NCBI RefSeq assembly: GCF_046630445.1
Contig: NC_092335.1
Coordinates: forward strand, 4,879,501-4,943,500
DNA from: Rutidosis leptorrhynchoides
Lineage: Eukaryota; Streptophyta; Magnoliopsida; Asterales; Asteraceae
Length of the DNA: 64,000 nt
Direction of reading: 5' to 3'
This document shows, piece after piece, positions 1 to 12,823 of the stretch. Each line of letters starts with the position of its first letter. Position 1 is the first letter of the stretch. The notes under the pieces are model-generated. The model saw nothing but the letters and a program-made list of their open reading frames with translations. It had not been told where the DNA came from and ran no database searches. The translations under genes were made by a program, and so were the position numbers.

Positions 1-957
1 ATTTTTGCTGCTTCATTAGCAATTTTCAAAATTTGGAGTATTGATTCGTAGGCTGGGTGCTTTTCAAAATGGAAGATCATAATTCTAAGAGATAAATATT
101 ATATGTATACATATAACTATTGATGTAGAAAACCTGCGAAGTTCAAAATACTGATTGCTAATTCTCGGTAATTGGTATGGCAATTCTTGTTACAAGATGC
201 GGATGAGTATATGATAGAGTTTTAAAGAACAAATATAATGATTCTTCGGAGAAACTTAAGTCAATGAATAATGAAGTTGTTGGTAAGTTTACTGCTAATG
301 TGGTGGGATATAAACGATTCCCCAATAACAATGACGAAAGGCAACTTATATAACGAGGTTATAATAAGGCAAATTCGAATGAAAGTCGAAGTTGATTTGC
401 TGGAGCTGTGACAAAATTGGCTAACTTGGAGAGGGATTATAAAGTTATTTTCTGTAATAACAACGCCAAAGAAGCTAGCATAGATACGTGTTATACGTTT
501 ACTCAGGTTCCGAGTGTTTTCAGGTGCATAACTATATGCATCAATCCTTTCTTTCGTAGATGAAGTGCGGTTGGTTCATCCTCTCGATTGAGGTGTTTTC
601 AAGAATTATAAAAGGTTTGAACGCAGATTGTAATTGTCAAGATACAAATGAGGTTTAAGATGAAATCAAGTGGCAAACTTGAAGAATTGTTTAGTTTCAT
701 ATGTTATAATCAATATTTTAATTCATTTTAATTGTCCAATATTGGTAGTCCTCAGTTGATAGTCCACAGTTAGCAGTTCAATAATTCATATATAGTTTAA
801 TATATTATATTCGAATTAATTAATACATGTCATGACCCGTTATATACATGTCTCAGACTCAATTACAACTCAAAGTATATATATTATTTGAGAATCAACC
901 TCAATCTTGTATAGCTAACTCAAGCATTACTGCATATAGAGTGTCTATGGTTATTCC

Positions 958-1057
<100 letters not shown>

Positions 1058-1475
1058 TCGATATGATATGTCAAAACCTTGTATACGTGTCCCGATATTT
1101 AAAGTGCGTAAAATAAATAACAGAAATTAAATGACGATAAATAAAATTGCGAGAATTAAAATTACGATAATAAATTGCGATAATTAATTGTAATAAGTTA
1201 GCTAGGAACAGTTAGCGTGGATTCTTAACAAAATTCTTCTCATAGTTAAATTGTTTGTTTCTAACAAATTTTATTTTTTTCCAATGTTTTCTTCATTATG
1301 CCACTTGTTGGATTCTGATAGATCAAGATTCCAAATATGAATTTTAATAGAAATGGTTATTCTTCGGTGAACGGATACGTATATCTGTGGATGTAAGTAG
1401 GATAGTAAATGACTGTTGAATCAGATTCGAAGAATGTACAATGTAACTTATTAATGTGAAATCTAAATATTCCTC

Positions 1476-1495
1476 GGGTATTACCTACCCGTTAA
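1476..1495 (-). promoter_or_regulatory. Internal polypurine-tract-like motif of E1
   Basis: On the minus strand this reads TTAACGGGTAGGTAATACCC. It is nearly the same as the true polypurine tract next to the 3' LTRs in this window (TTAACGGGTAGGTAC), but lies inside the element. The same motif recurs inside E2 (38010-38029) and inside both gypsy copies (53844-53863 and 60683-60702). A second priming site or a relic of recombination are both possible. Confidence 0.45.
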
Positions 1496-1789
1496 AATAT
1501 TTTCACCATTAACAGTTTGTACAAAAGAATTTTTGTTTACAATCTTTATGAAAACATATATACATATATAGTTTCTTCAGATGTAATCATAGATTTAATG
1601 AGTCAATATGGTATTAAAATCATTTAATTTACCGTTAGAATAAGAATATATAATCTCTAAAATATTAGAGATTACATAATCGCCATGTCGAATGAAGATA
1701 AATAATGTAAAATGATACGTAGAACGATGATTATGCTTGACATATATAATGAGATGTTGAGGCGTGTAATGTTGAAACTTGGGTTGTTG

Positions 1790-2250
1790 GTGGTACTGGT
1801 ATTGATGTTGGTGGTACTGTTGGTGCCGGTGATGCTGCTGAAGCGGGTACATTTTGCACCATATTTTCCAAGGCTACAACTCGAGCGCGAAGCTCGTTGA
1901 CTTAATACTCCGGAATGATTGTCGGTAGAAATGAGCGAATGAATGAGATATAGGATTGTAGATATTACATAATCATTGTGAGCTATTCTGGAAATGAGGG
2001 CGAAAATGGTGTTTTGGACTGATTCGCCTGTAAGTGCTTCAGGTTCATTGCCAAGAGGTGAATTTGGTTGGCGGAAAGGATCGCCTTCTTCGCGTCTCCA
2101 TTGATTAAGTTGACTATGAACTCATCAGATGAATTGGGGATGGCTGATTGGTTGATTCATTCTGGTGACACTGCTTTCGGAGCTTAGGTGAACATCCATG
2201 TCGGAATAGCTGTCGGGTTCCGAGGAACTTGAACTAATGATGAATTTCAT
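1790..2250 (-). pseudogene. Broken copy of the E1/E2 family coiled-coil ORF
   Basis: The minus-strand ATG at 2250 begins a Ser-rich, acidic stretch that matches the start of the intact 148-codon ORF of E2 (38435-38881). The reading frame is then lost: near 2125 an in-frame TGA appears beside a small deletion. Downstream pieces, including an A-L-E-N-M-V stretch near the C-terminus, remain recognisable in other frames. The function of the family protein is unknown; this copy cannot make it. The left boundary is approximate. Confidence 0.5.
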
Positions 2251-2618
2251 TTTGTAGGATTGAATAAAGGATTTTTCGATATGAAATGAATTTTCGGCTA
2301 TCGTGGGGTATTCTAATTACATAGAATATCTATAAATATAGAGCAAAACATTTTTGTAGATTACGGAGGAATTTATGGAATATGTCAGACAAAGTTTACA
2401 GTAATAGATACGCTAAAATATGAATTTTGTCTATACATTGTTCATGCAATCAATGTAATAAGATGTGTCGAGACTAAGAATGATAAGCATGTAATTTCTG
2501 ACAAAAATGATAAGCAAAACTTTTGACATGCAGACACGGTCAAAGTCCAGACTCACTAATGCATCTAAACAACTATCAGTTAAACACACTAATGCAAGAC
2601 CTGGTTCGCTAAGACCAC

Positions 2619-2631
2619 CGCTCTGATACCA
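2619..2631 (-). promoter_or_regulatory. Primer binding site of E1 (initiator tRNA-Met type)
   Basis: The minus strand reads TGGTATCAGAGCG two bases inside the LTR. This is the standard plant LTR-retrotransposon primer site complementary to the 3' end of initiator methionine tRNA. It fixes E1 as minus-strand, with its 5' LTR on the right. Confidence 0.8.
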
Positions 2632-3003
2632 ACTTTAACAACCCGTCCTAATCCATCTGGACGAATACATTACATTTGGTTACATCGCGAGGTACTTGAC
2701 CTCTATATGATACATTTTACAAACATCGCATTCGTTTTTAAAAAACAAACTTTCATTTCATCGAAAGTTGACGGCATACATACCATTTCATAATATATCC
2801 AACTATAATTGACTTATTAATAATCTTGATGAACTAAATGACTCGAATGCAACATCTTTTGAAATATGTCATGAATGACTCCAAGTAATATCTCTAAAAT
2901 GAGCAAATGCACAGCGGAAGATTTCTTTCATACCTGAGAATAAACATGCTTTCAAGTGTCAACCAAAAGGTTGGTGAGTTTATTAGTTTATCATAAACAA
3001 TCA

Positions 3004-3174
3004 ACAACAACAACAACAACACCCAATACCACATGAGTGGTGTATGGGGGAGGTGAGATGTAGACAATCATTCCCCAATCCGAGAATAAAAACAAGTCAT
3101 TTCTCCACCCAGAGTGAAACACTCTCAAGAGTAGAGAAAGTCATCCCTTTTTCAATGATTTTTATGACAAGTCA
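3004..3174 (-). mobile_element. SINE insertion with 17-bp target site duplication
   Basis: The insert is flanked by identical 17-mers, TTTATCATAAACAATCA at 2987-3003 and 3175-3191. Read on the minus strand it ends in CCACTCATGTGGTATTGGG followed by a TTG-repeat tail, the 3' end typical of plant SINEs. A second copy lies at 18131-18350. The related inverted LTR fragment at 6704-7557 lacks this insert, an independent view of the empty site. The head is shorter than in the second copy, so this one is probably 5'-truncated. Confidence 0.75.
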
Positions 3175-4099
3175 TTTATCATAAACAATCATTTTCAATA
3201 ATATAATATACCACAAGATTTCTATTTTCATTTCTCATAAACATCATCTCATATCAGGCATTTCGCACAAACTGCATAGAGATAAAAATCATTCATATGG
3301 TGAACACCTGGCAATCGACATTAACAAAACGCGTCTAGAATATCCCCATCATTCCGGGACTCTCATCGGACATGATAAAATCGAAGTACTAAAGCATCCG
3401 TAACCCGGATGGGGTTTGTTATGCCCAATAAATCTATCTTTAGGATTCGCGTCAATTAGGGTTTCTGTTCCCTAATTCTTAGATTACTAGACTAAAAAGG
3501 GTGATATTCGATTTGATAATCCAACCATAAAATGTAGTTTCAATTACTTGTGTCTATTTCGTAAAACATTTATAAAAGCAGCGCATGTATTCTCAGTCCC
3601 AAACATATATATATTGCAAAAGCATTTAAAAGGGAGCAAATGAAACTTACTATACTGTATTTTTTAATAAAAATACATATGACGATACTGAACAATGCAG
3701 GGTTGGCCTCGGATTCACGAACCTATATTAATTGCATTTCTATTAAAACATATGATACAAATATCATAATTTCATTTATTAATGTATATTATTTATATAT
3801 ATTTTATAGTTATATAAGATTTATACTAGATTTCATTTAAGAACATATACTTTTTGTTATATCTTAAATTATATGTTTTATGTATTTATCTTGTATATGT
3901 ATTTAAAGTGATTAATATAGTTATATTAATATCTATATATATTTAGGATTATAAAAAAATATACCTAATTTGTTGTATGTAAGTTTTTATATAAGTAATG
4001 TTAATATAATTTATGTATAGTTATATGGAATATTAATATAGTTGTAGTATATGTATTAAGTATGTTTTATGTACAAAAATATTTATTTGTTTAAAAAAA

Positions 4100-4159
4100 T
4101 GATACTTTTGATATTAATGATTTACTACTAATAATAATAACTTTATTAAAAATGATAAT

Positions 4160-4245
<86 letters not shown>

Positions 4246-4810
4246 TATTCATTAATAATGATTCTTTTGTTTAATAATAATAATAATACTAGTAGTTACA
4301 AAAGTGATACTAATACTAATATTGATGAAAATAATAATAATTCGTATTATTTTCATAATAATAATAATAATAATCCTAATCATAATAATAATATTAATAA
4401 AACTATTAGTGATAATAATAATAATAATATTCATACTTGTATTTATAATCATGAAAATTTTATCATAATGCTTAATAATAATAATAATTCAAAAATGATA
4501 CTAGTACTAACAATAATATAACTATTAGTAATTTTTATTATTTGCATCATAATATTAATAATAATCCTACTAATATTAACAATAATATTGATACATATAT
4601 TAGTAATAATTATAGTATTAATACTTATAATACTTGTAATAACAATAATTGATAATGGTAATAATAATAATAATAATAACCTTAGGATTCCTCATACTTA
4701 ATAATAATACTAACAATAATGATATTCTAACAATAATAAGTATAATACCCATGATAATAATGATAAAAATAATATTAACAATCATAATATTAATAGTAAT
4801 AATAACAAAT
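4100..4810. repeat. AAT-rich imperfect trinucleotide array
   Basis: A perfect (AAT)n core lies at about 4163-4243, followed by several hundred bases of imperfect AAT/ATT repeats. E2 has a shorter version at the same LTR position (about 33590-33930 and 40230-40570). The arrays yield spurious poly-Asn and poly-Ile ORFs on both strands. Confidence 0.85.
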
Positions 4811-4858
4811 ATTTTTAAAATTTGAAAACTACCTCAAGATCTTTTCTAAAAAGAAATC

Positions 4859-4928
4859 GCCCCGAACCGGGCTCGAACCCGTGACCTCTCGCTCCCCGAC
4901 AACAACACTTAACCATTTCACCGTATCT
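4859..4928 (-). other. tRNA-like module in the E1 LTR (degenerate)
   Basis: The minus strand carries an exact match to the Pol III B box (GGTTCGAGCCC at 4869-4879), preceded by a diverged A-box region with a GGTTAAGTG D-loop-like stretch. The same module, better preserved, sits at the matching place in both E2 LTRs. The T-arm has a six-base loop and no acceptor stem is evident, so I do not call a functional tRNA. It may be a captured tRNA gene or a SINE head. Confidence 0.5.
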
Positions 4929-5819
4929 GTTTTTCTGTTATAGTTTAATACCTGTATAAATTTAACTTATCATCCTGTCAGTTTTCTATGTCTTCTTCTC
5001 CTTCTCAAAAATATTCGGCCAGTGGGTAAACCAAATCGCAATTTAAGGTTTGAATTAAGGTTTGAAAATTAATTATAACTGATCTATAATGAATTCATTC
5101 GTTAAATTAATAAAAAAATATATGTAAAACAAAAAAATAAATCTGCTGCAATCGTAAATATTTCAAGAACAACCCAAAATCAAATTTTGAAATTTTGACC
5201 ATTTTAGACAAAGATTACAGCATGAAAGACGTTTCAAATCCCACTTAGAAACTTTCTGTATCTTTAATTGATCCTACAACATCAAATTGAAATCAAATTT
5301 CGCGATGAACATTCTTGTTGACTTTTTGAAATTAAGGTTTGACCTCAAAATTGAAATTCAATATGAAGAATTGGAAGTTGAGTTTTTGTAGATAATTTGA
5401 GTGACTGATTTCTAACACAAGTGAAATTATGGTTTTTGAAATTGATTTGTATTCGCGTATTTGATAAAAATAAGAACATAACAGAGGTATCGATATATCT
5501 GCTATCTTTTTAATTCAATTTTTCTGATTTAGCACTTGTAATTGATACTGAAGGACTGAGAGAGGATATTTGATTGCTTTTTCCTCAACAATGATAGTTG
5601 CACGCTTGTCTTATAGAGAAGGACAGTCAACATAAATAATCAATCGATACAGAAAATAAAAAAATAAAAAAATAAATGATGAATACGATATCTAACAGAA
5701 TTTGGACTTATCCTTGTGATTAAGCAGTGATTGGTACGAATTTTACAAATCAATTACAGTTTGAAAGCTAGCAAAACAGATTCGTACGTTTTTGTTATGA
5801 TTTATAGTTTATAAAATAA

Positions 5820-6220
5820 ATTCTAATAATTATTAAATGTATTATTAATATTAATAATTATATTAATAATAATAATATATAATAATGATATTAATAATAA
5901 TAAAAATAATAATAATCAAATTATTAATGTTAATAACCATACAATGTATTATTTTCTACTAAATATTAATAATAACACTAATAATTATTTTAATGATAAT
6001 TATAATAATATTAGATAATAATAATAATAATGATATTAATAATAAAAATAGTAATAATAATATCATTCATAATACTAATAATATTACTATTTATAACAAT
6101 ATTAATATCATTAGTGATAATAATTATATTAATATCAAGTTTCATATTTATAACATAATATTATTAATACCGATATTTATTTTAATAATAATGAAAGTAA
6201 TAATATTATCATAACAACTA
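5820..6220. repeat. Second AAT/ATT-rich low-complexity array
   Basis: About 400 bases of imperfect AAT and ATT trinucleotides lie in the same LTR, matching a shorter array in E2 (about 34830-34980). It codes only for spurious Asn/Ile-rich frames. Confidence 0.8.
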
Positions 6221-6302
6221 TATTTTAATTTGTGATTATATTTTATGTATTAATATTACAAGTTATTACTTATGTAATGTAATGTTTACTAACTATATAT
6301 AA

Positions 6303-6419
<117 letters not shown>

Positions 6420-6703
6420 ATAGTTACATATATTTATACCAGATTCATTTTAAATTACAACTTACTTATCTTGTATCTTATTTTATTTATTTAACTCTAA
6501 GGTTTAAATTATCTTTTATTTTTTTCATTTATCATATATACATGTTTATTTACAAACTCATGTTCGTGAATCGTCAAAAATAGTCAAAGGTTGTACGACA
6601 ACAGTTCAAACTTTTTGAGACTTACATAACAGACTTTGCTTATCGTGTCGGAACCATATAAAGATTAAGTTTAAATTTGGTTGAAAATTTCCGGGTCGTC
6701 ACA

Positions 6704-7557
6704 CATTTGCTCCCTTTTTAATTGCTTTTGCAATATATATTTTTGGGCTGAGAATACATGCACTTTATTTTAAATGCAATGGATACAAGTACATACTAAA
6801 TTCTACACTGAGTTTGAACCGAAAATTCCTTAGCTTTGGTAACTAGTAACTGCCGGTTATAAGAACTCGTGGACGCGAGTAGTTATATATGGATCCATTG
6901 GGCTTGACATCCCCGTCTGTTCCAGGTATAGAAACCCTAGCCTGAACTATAAAACAGACGTATGCTATTTGAGTTTAGTACACGTTGGATTGCGTGTATT
7001 GTACATGTTGGTTGCATGTATGTTAAAACAGGGGTACTTATAATAACGTTAAAGTTTAGTTACTAGGGTGCTCAATTTTGTAGAATATTTTGATAAACGT
7101 TTCTGGATGAAACAACTGAAATCTTGTGATCCACCTTTATATACAGATTATGCGCAACATTAAAACTATGAACTCACCAACCTTTGTGTTGACACTTTTA
7201 AGCATGTTTATTCTGAGGTTCCTAGAAGTCTTCCGCTGTTTGCTTATACGTTATACAAGCTATGTGCATAGAGTCATACATGCTTTATTCGAGAAAACAT
7301 TGCATTCACAAAATCATCACCATCTATCTTATTTGACTGTATTGTCAACGGATGTATTGTTAGAAACTATTATATACAATGATTGTCTATAGGTAGAAAT
7401 CATCAGACGTCAAAAACCTTGGATTTATATATTCATTTATGGTGTACCTTTTCAAAAGAATGCAATGTTTACAAAACGTATCATATAGAGGTCAAAACCT
7501 CACTATGAAATCAATGAATGATGTATTCGTCCAAATGGATTTGGACGGGTCATCACA
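6704..7557 (+). mobile_element. Inverted fragment of a related LTR
   Basis: Read on the minus strand, this segment matches the first kilobase of the E1 LTR (2634 to about 3640), minus the SINE. Its outer end, GGGTCATCACA at 7547-7557, is the inverse of the family LTR start. The other end stops abruptly where the E1 LTR ends. The simplest reading is that E1 inserted in opposite orientation into an older LTR of this family, which had itself inserted into the copia element on the right. The left half of that older LTR would lie outside the window. Confidence 0.65.
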
Positions 7558-8073
7558 CAAATGGTTGCTTCGTTACTTGAAAGGTACTTCTAATATGGGA
7601 TTGTGTTTTACTAAAAACAATGTCATACTTAGAGGTTATGCTATGATGATTCGGGGGAAAGCACTACAGGTTATGTGTTCACATTAGGGAAGACGGCGAT
7701 TAGTTGGGTGTCTCGACTACAAAGAAGTGTTTCTTTATCAACAACGGAGGCCGAATACATGGCTATTGCGGAAGCTACTAAAGAGCTTGTGTAGTTGAAG
7801 GACTTCTTGAGTGAGTTGGGTAAAAGACAAGACTATTGTGTCCTGTATTGTGATAATCAAGGCGCGGTTAATCTTGGGAAGAATCCAGTGTTTCATAGTC
7901 GTACGAAACACATCAAGTTAAGGTATCATTTCATTCGACATCATATAAGAGATGGTACTTTAATTTTGAAGAAAGTCCTTGGTTCGAAGAATCCCGCGGA
8001 TATATGTACTAAGGTGGTGACGACGGACAAGTTGAGGTTTTGCATAGCCTCAACCGGTTTTCTCATGAATTGA
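7558..8073 (+). pseudogene. Ty1/copia RNase H region, degenerate
   Basis: The frame keeps motifs of the C-terminal copia polyprotein: LLRYLKGTS, then STTGYVF, then [11 protein letters not shown] with the RNase H active-site region, then DNQGAV, KHIKLRYHFIR and NPADICTK. The copy is broken: a frameshift and short loss lie near 7640, and a TAG at about 7792 interrupts the usual ELVWLK stretch. Everything upstream of the thumb/connection region is missing, replaced by the LTR fragment that ends at 7557. It is followed by a polypurine tract and an LTR in the expected order. Confidence 0.85.
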
Positions 8074-8278
8074 TGAGAGAAGATGACCTACTAGAGAGAT
8101 AGAGAGTTGATGTTCGAGTCTAACAAGAGGAGTTGAAGACCTTGTATCGAAAGTCTACTCATCCGACGTATGTATTGAGTGTGCGTGTTCCAAACGGCGT
8201 TTTGACGGTATGAATGGTGGTTTGACAATCTTGGTTAGCGTTGGATTGAAGAATATTGGGTTTTGTTAAAATATCATT

Positions 8279-8290
8279 CAAGTGGGAGAT
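8279..8290 (+). promoter_or_regulatory. Polypurine tract of the copia element
   Basis: CAAGTGGGAGAT lies immediately before the LTR start TGTTGGATG, the usual order at the 3' end of Ty1/copia elements. Confidence 0.7.
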
Positions 8291-8727
8291 TGTTGGATGT
8301 GTGAAGTAGATTAAACAAAAAAAAGAAAACAAGGTAATATTAACTTGGAGATCAAGTCAAAGCTTGGAGATCAAGTCAAAGCTTGGAGAACAGGTCAAGC
8401 TTGGAAGACAAGTTTTACTTAAGGAATAAGGAGTTGATATTTATGGAATGTTTCTTGTACTTGAAGGCCAAGTTAAACTTGTGCAACAAGGTTTTAGGCT
8501 TAATGCTTCCCTATAAATAGACCCATAATCTCATTGTAACTCATCACAAATTCTATCAATAAAATCTCTCTAGTTTGGTCCGTGGATTAAAGTAATCAAC
8601 CATTGATTACATATAACCACGTTAAATCATTGTGTTCTTAATTTTCTAGTTTATTGTCTTCGTTTGTCTATAGTGGGTTGGGTAATCTTTGAGAATTACC
8701 CTTATTGTTAGGTCCTAAATCCTAACA
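8291..8727 (+). mobile_element. 3' LTR of the copia element
   Basis: A 437-bp LTR runs from TGTTGGATGTG to CCTAACA, so it starts TG, ends CA, and has short inverted ends (TGTTGG and CCTAACA). It contains a run of near-identical GGAGATCAAGTCAAGCTT-like units around 8345-8410 and a TATA-like CTATAAATAGA at 8511-8521. No matching 5' LTR is present, so this is the surviving end of a truncated element. Confidence 0.75.
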
Positions 8728-9997
8728 ACTTATCGAAGAGATAAGTAGCTAAGACCAAGTCACGAAGTTATAAGCAATGTTGTAAATCTCCCGAGATCTC
8801 CCCCGAGATCTCGTCTTTAGAAGGCAACCGAGATGAGATGTTCATCTCCCTAGATTTCTCGGTCAACAAGGTCAAACTTAGTCAAAGTCACTATTTCTCG
8901 GATTTTCTTGCTAAAATGTAAGATTTTCTTGTAAAATTCGTAATTTCTAAGATTTTCTCTCATTTATCGGATATTTTTGTAAAATCTCGTAAAAACGTAT
9001 ATAAATTTACATATATTTATGTTTTTATGTATATTTTTATTAAAAAGTATAAAGTCAACGTAAGTCAACGTCCGAGATCTCCTCGAGATTATTCCGAGAT
9101 GCCGAGATTTCCCTAAAAAGGTCCAAACGAGATTTCCCCAAGATCCGAATTCGCTGACCATGGTTATAAGTGTGTTAGAGGTGTATCTCCTTCCATTGGC
9201 GATTCTCCGAGGGTAGCAAGTACATGGACTGCTTTACGCCACTGAAATATGTATGAGAATTTATGAATGTAACATGGGAACATATCCGGTTCTTTAAGTC
9301 GTTCCTCGTATTTGTAGGAGTGTGATCTCTTTCTTTGAGGTTTGCTAGTTCCCATGCGTTTTGAGAGGACTAGTTGACTTTCCTGAATTGACCTCCTGTA
9401 AAGAGAACCTGATCTTGTCCCTTTCCATCATTGTTTGGTTGAGCAGTCGAGCTAGTAACAGTCCCCTATCTTTAACCTTTATCCGCTCGAGGTTCGGTGT
9501 GTGATATTCGATGCCACCGCTTTGTGGCGAACTATCTTCATGTACCCATCTTCGTTCGTTCCTTCGTACGTATCTTGTGCCGAAGCCATCGTAATTTTGT
9601 AAGAGACGGGGTACACTATCAAGCCCTCCAGTTAAAATTTACGAAGCATCACTCTATGCTTGGTGAAATTAAATTCTAACTAGGCTAGGGGTGATTTGAC
9701 ATTTTGCATAAGATGCCTTTTTGTCGCAGATTGCCGTATTTATCCCTTTAATTATCCCTTCTACGTCTTTGCTCGTGAGGGTACGATCATCATTTCCATC
9801 TGCGTTTACTAACGGTTTTCTGCTTCGAATTGACGGTTGTTCTGCTGGGTAATAAGTGGCTTTGATGGTGTTTATTACTCTCTCTCTCTCTCTCTCTTTG
9901 CTTTATTTTCTATTTTTGATTGAACTTTTACTTCTTCTGCCGTAATCATCTTAAGGTACCATCAAATCCTTTCTTCTTGTTTTTAATTTATGTAATT
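8728..9997. other. Gene-poor stretch with CCGAGAT-type repeats
   Basis: I find no gene here. At 8790-9150 short units around GAGATCTC and CCGAGATT recur many times (for example 8798-8816, 8875, 9070-9110), suggesting a decayed repeat. At 9879-9898 there is a short (CT)n tract that could belong to the leader of the ORF fragment starting at 9998. The remainder is unremarkable sequence with no convincing reading frame. Confidence 0.5.
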
Positions 9998-10186
9998 ATG
10001 GCTAAAAGATCTGGAATTAACGTTTGTAACAGCAACGTTTCTCCTCTAGCATTGTCTAATCCTTCAAAATTTTTGGGTTTGTCTGAGGGAGATACGATAA
10101 ATCCCGCTAAAGATGAAACCATTTTGAATTTTCCCAATGATCGTGTCTGGGTGTATACCCAAAAGAAACTGTTAATGCATAACTAA
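9998..10186 (+). pseudogene. Possible fragment of a gypsy-type transposon ORF
   Basis: A 62-codon frame begins with MAKRSG. Its second half, NPAKDETILNFPNDRVWVYT, resembles my recollection of the start of the plant 'gypsy-type transposon' domain (Pfam PF04195), in which a DKTI..FP motif is followed by a VYT stretch. The frame ends shortly after, so if the match is right this is only the beginning of such a protein. A CT-rich leader precedes it. The match is short and from memory; a chance ORF is possible. Confidence 0.3.
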
Positions 10187-11726
10187 TAAGTACCTAGTTC
10201 TTATCAAGACTTTGTGTTTAATTCAAGACTTTGTTTTTAAATCAATCATTTAGTATCGGATATTACTTTAACCGAACAATGAACTTTTGGATATTTGGAT
10301 TACGTTGCTTGAAAAATGTGTTTGAATGTATATGTATATAAATAAAATTGTTGTTTAGGCAAAGAGATCGTTAATGATAAATTCAAAGTTAAACTGACTT
10401 GATCATCACACGAATGGAGTGCCTCTGTCGCACGATAGAGTTAAATATAAGTGAAATATTACCAATGAATTGTCATCGCTCAACAATGTGAGTCTGCCGC
10501 ACGACAAACAGGGTCTTTTGCACGACAGATATCTGACAATATATAAATAATGGTTACGGGTTTCATTATAATAGACAAATCGTAGCCGTACTCTCATTAA
10601 GTTCTTCGTTCCAAATCAACCAAAATACGAATAATAACTATAGGTATCGATCTAATATTTGATAGGTTTGATTTTTCGATCCCGAAGGTCAAGTTCATTT
10701 TAGCATCGACATATACACGTCTGTACGGATATAGATCAGGTCCTATAAATAGAGTGTTACGGATTGAGATCGGGTCCTATAAATAAAGGGTTACTCATGT
10801 TTGCACAACCTGGAGCCACACTTTTACGTTTATTTTGGTGCACAATCATCAAGCAACTCATACTATCGATTTCTAATCTAAATATAAATAACAATACGAG
10901 CATGTGTTTGGCGCATCAGCTTCTTGAAGCTTATGAGAGTTTATAGGAGTTTGAGCTTAAAATTTTAATAAGTTTCAAATAATATGTTTCGTTTGTTAGA
11001 CATAAAAAGTAGAGTTTATGAAAATTGTAAGTTCTTAAAAAATAGACTCCTCATAATAGCTTATAACAAAATTTAAAGTTTATGAATTAAAAAATAAACT
11101 CTAACTAATTTATCAAAAACTTATAAAATATAAAAAGCTTAAGCTTTAAAAATTAGCTTCAGCTCCAACTATAAATTTCAATTGCAATTTCATCCGAACA
11201 CATTTACGATATATATTTTTCTTTTTTATCATTGTGCGTTGGCTTTTAAGTTGATTGTAGCATAGGATATATTCTCTACCAAATTTGGCCGGTTGAAATG
11301 AAATGAGGGCGGGGCAGCTTGGTATGATAATTAAAGTTTGACTCGCACTACATTTCATGTGGTCAAATCAGTCAAATTTTGAGACCAAAAGTCTTTTCGA
11401 ATAAAAACTATTGAGTGTAGTTTTTAAAAACATCATTGTTTGTTTTGAATTATTAAATTTTTTTTTTTTTTTTGAAACATTCGAATAATTACTCCGTATA
11501 CTTAGCATTACTATCATGATCACCACACCCCCGTCTTCTCTTCACGTCAGTCCCAAGCACACATCATAATTTCTCCAAATTAATAACGTTGTTATTAGCC
11601 AAAGATATATATACTAGTACAATTTATCGTAGCACGGTAACTCGGTATAAGTGATGATACAAATAAATACATCATGAGCCAACCTAGCCAACATGGAAAA
11701 AGTTCATCTTTTTACCATAAAGTCGT
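10187..11726. other. Intergenic sequence, AT-rich; MITE-like block at about 10900-11165
   Basis: No gene is supported. From about 10900 to 11165 there are many 'agcttatgag', 'aaactta' and 'agctt' words in both orientations, in the style of a miniature inverted-repeat element, but I could not fix its ends or a target duplication. The rest is AT-rich with short homopolymers (poly-T near 11460). Confidence 0.4.
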
Positions 11727-11932
11727 CAGGAGCGGATTTGAGGGCGCGCAACACGTGCACTCACACAGGGCCCATAGTCCAAAGGGCCTATAGTGTTACT
11801 ACTTAATCAAATTTTTTAGTATTTACTGAACTTATTCGTACATATATTTAAAACTTTTGTATACAAAATGGCCTATTTTTTGATAATTGAACAGGGCTCA
11901 TATGAAAATCTAGAATTGACGGGACGGCCCTG
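11727..11932. mobile_element. hAT-type MITE, 206 bp
   Basis: The ends are CAGGAGCG and CGGCCCTG, approximate inverted repeats of the plant CAG-GGCGG hAT type. Eight-base target duplications flank it: AAAGTCGT at 11719-11726 and AAAGTCAT at 11933-11940, one mismatch. The same family, inverted, lies at 22246-22434. There is no coding capacity, so it must be moved by a transposase elsewhere. Confidence 0.7.
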
Positions 11933-11940
11933 AAAGTCAT

Positions 11941-12823
11941 GATATTTTTGTTGTTTATTTCAAAAGAAATCATTACGTACGTAATGTACGTACTAGGAAT
12001 GGAAATATTTCGTAGCTTAACAAACAAACTACTCCGTATAAAATGAAAAGGTTACAACCATTTTAAAAAATTATAAATAAATAAAAATACGAAAAGAAGT
12101 GATACGTACTCCGTATAAAAAATCATGGAAAGATAGAACCAAAGAAAAGGTTTTAGCAGTAGAACTAGCAGTTTCTGGCCAACAGTTGCACCGGCGTTAA
12201 CCATGCATGTGATTGATTATTTGATTATATGCTCAATCTTATTATTTGGACCATCAAATCAAATCCAGTTAGCTTTGATAAATAATTTTTTTTTTCAAAT
12301 TAAACCCATTTATAATACATGCATGTGAGCATGTCTCTCTTTTGAAGTATACTGTAATATATAACACGAAGTTAAGTATATAGTAAATCTTTTGGTTTAT
12401 GAAAGCAAGGTTTTGAATAAGTTGAAGAAAACTGGAGAAACAGTATAAATAAGGTACATAAATTTATGCAAATGTCCCATATATGTACGTATATAAGAAA
12501 TACTTCATGAGAGGTCTTGTATGTATTTACCGTGACTTACAAGCAGTCCGTCTATTAATCACTAGTCCCCTTGTTGGTACATAACAACTGATGTACTATA
12601 TGTCACAAGTCACAACACCATTAAAGCTTCAAATATTTCTCCATAGTACGTACGTAGAGTAGTATTTTTAACTCCCTTAGCTCAGTCTCAATTTAATTGT
12701 CTAGATATGTGAGCTGGTGTGCAATTTGTTTTGTAGATTTTGTTTTGTTTTAGTTTTATATGGTGTTTTGTATTAGGATATTGAATTGATATGGGATTGT
12801 ATGTTGATTAGCTAATTGGTATT
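11941..12823. other. Intergenic sequence without recognised features
   Basis: This AT-rich stretch has scattered TACGTAC palindromes and short homopolymers. I see no open frame with protein-like composition and no RNA gene. Confidence 0.5.

Noticed and set aside
4252-4521. Overlapping Asn-rich and Ile-rich ORFs on both strands
   Set aside because: They are translations of AAT/ATT trinucleotide arrays with no protein-like composition.
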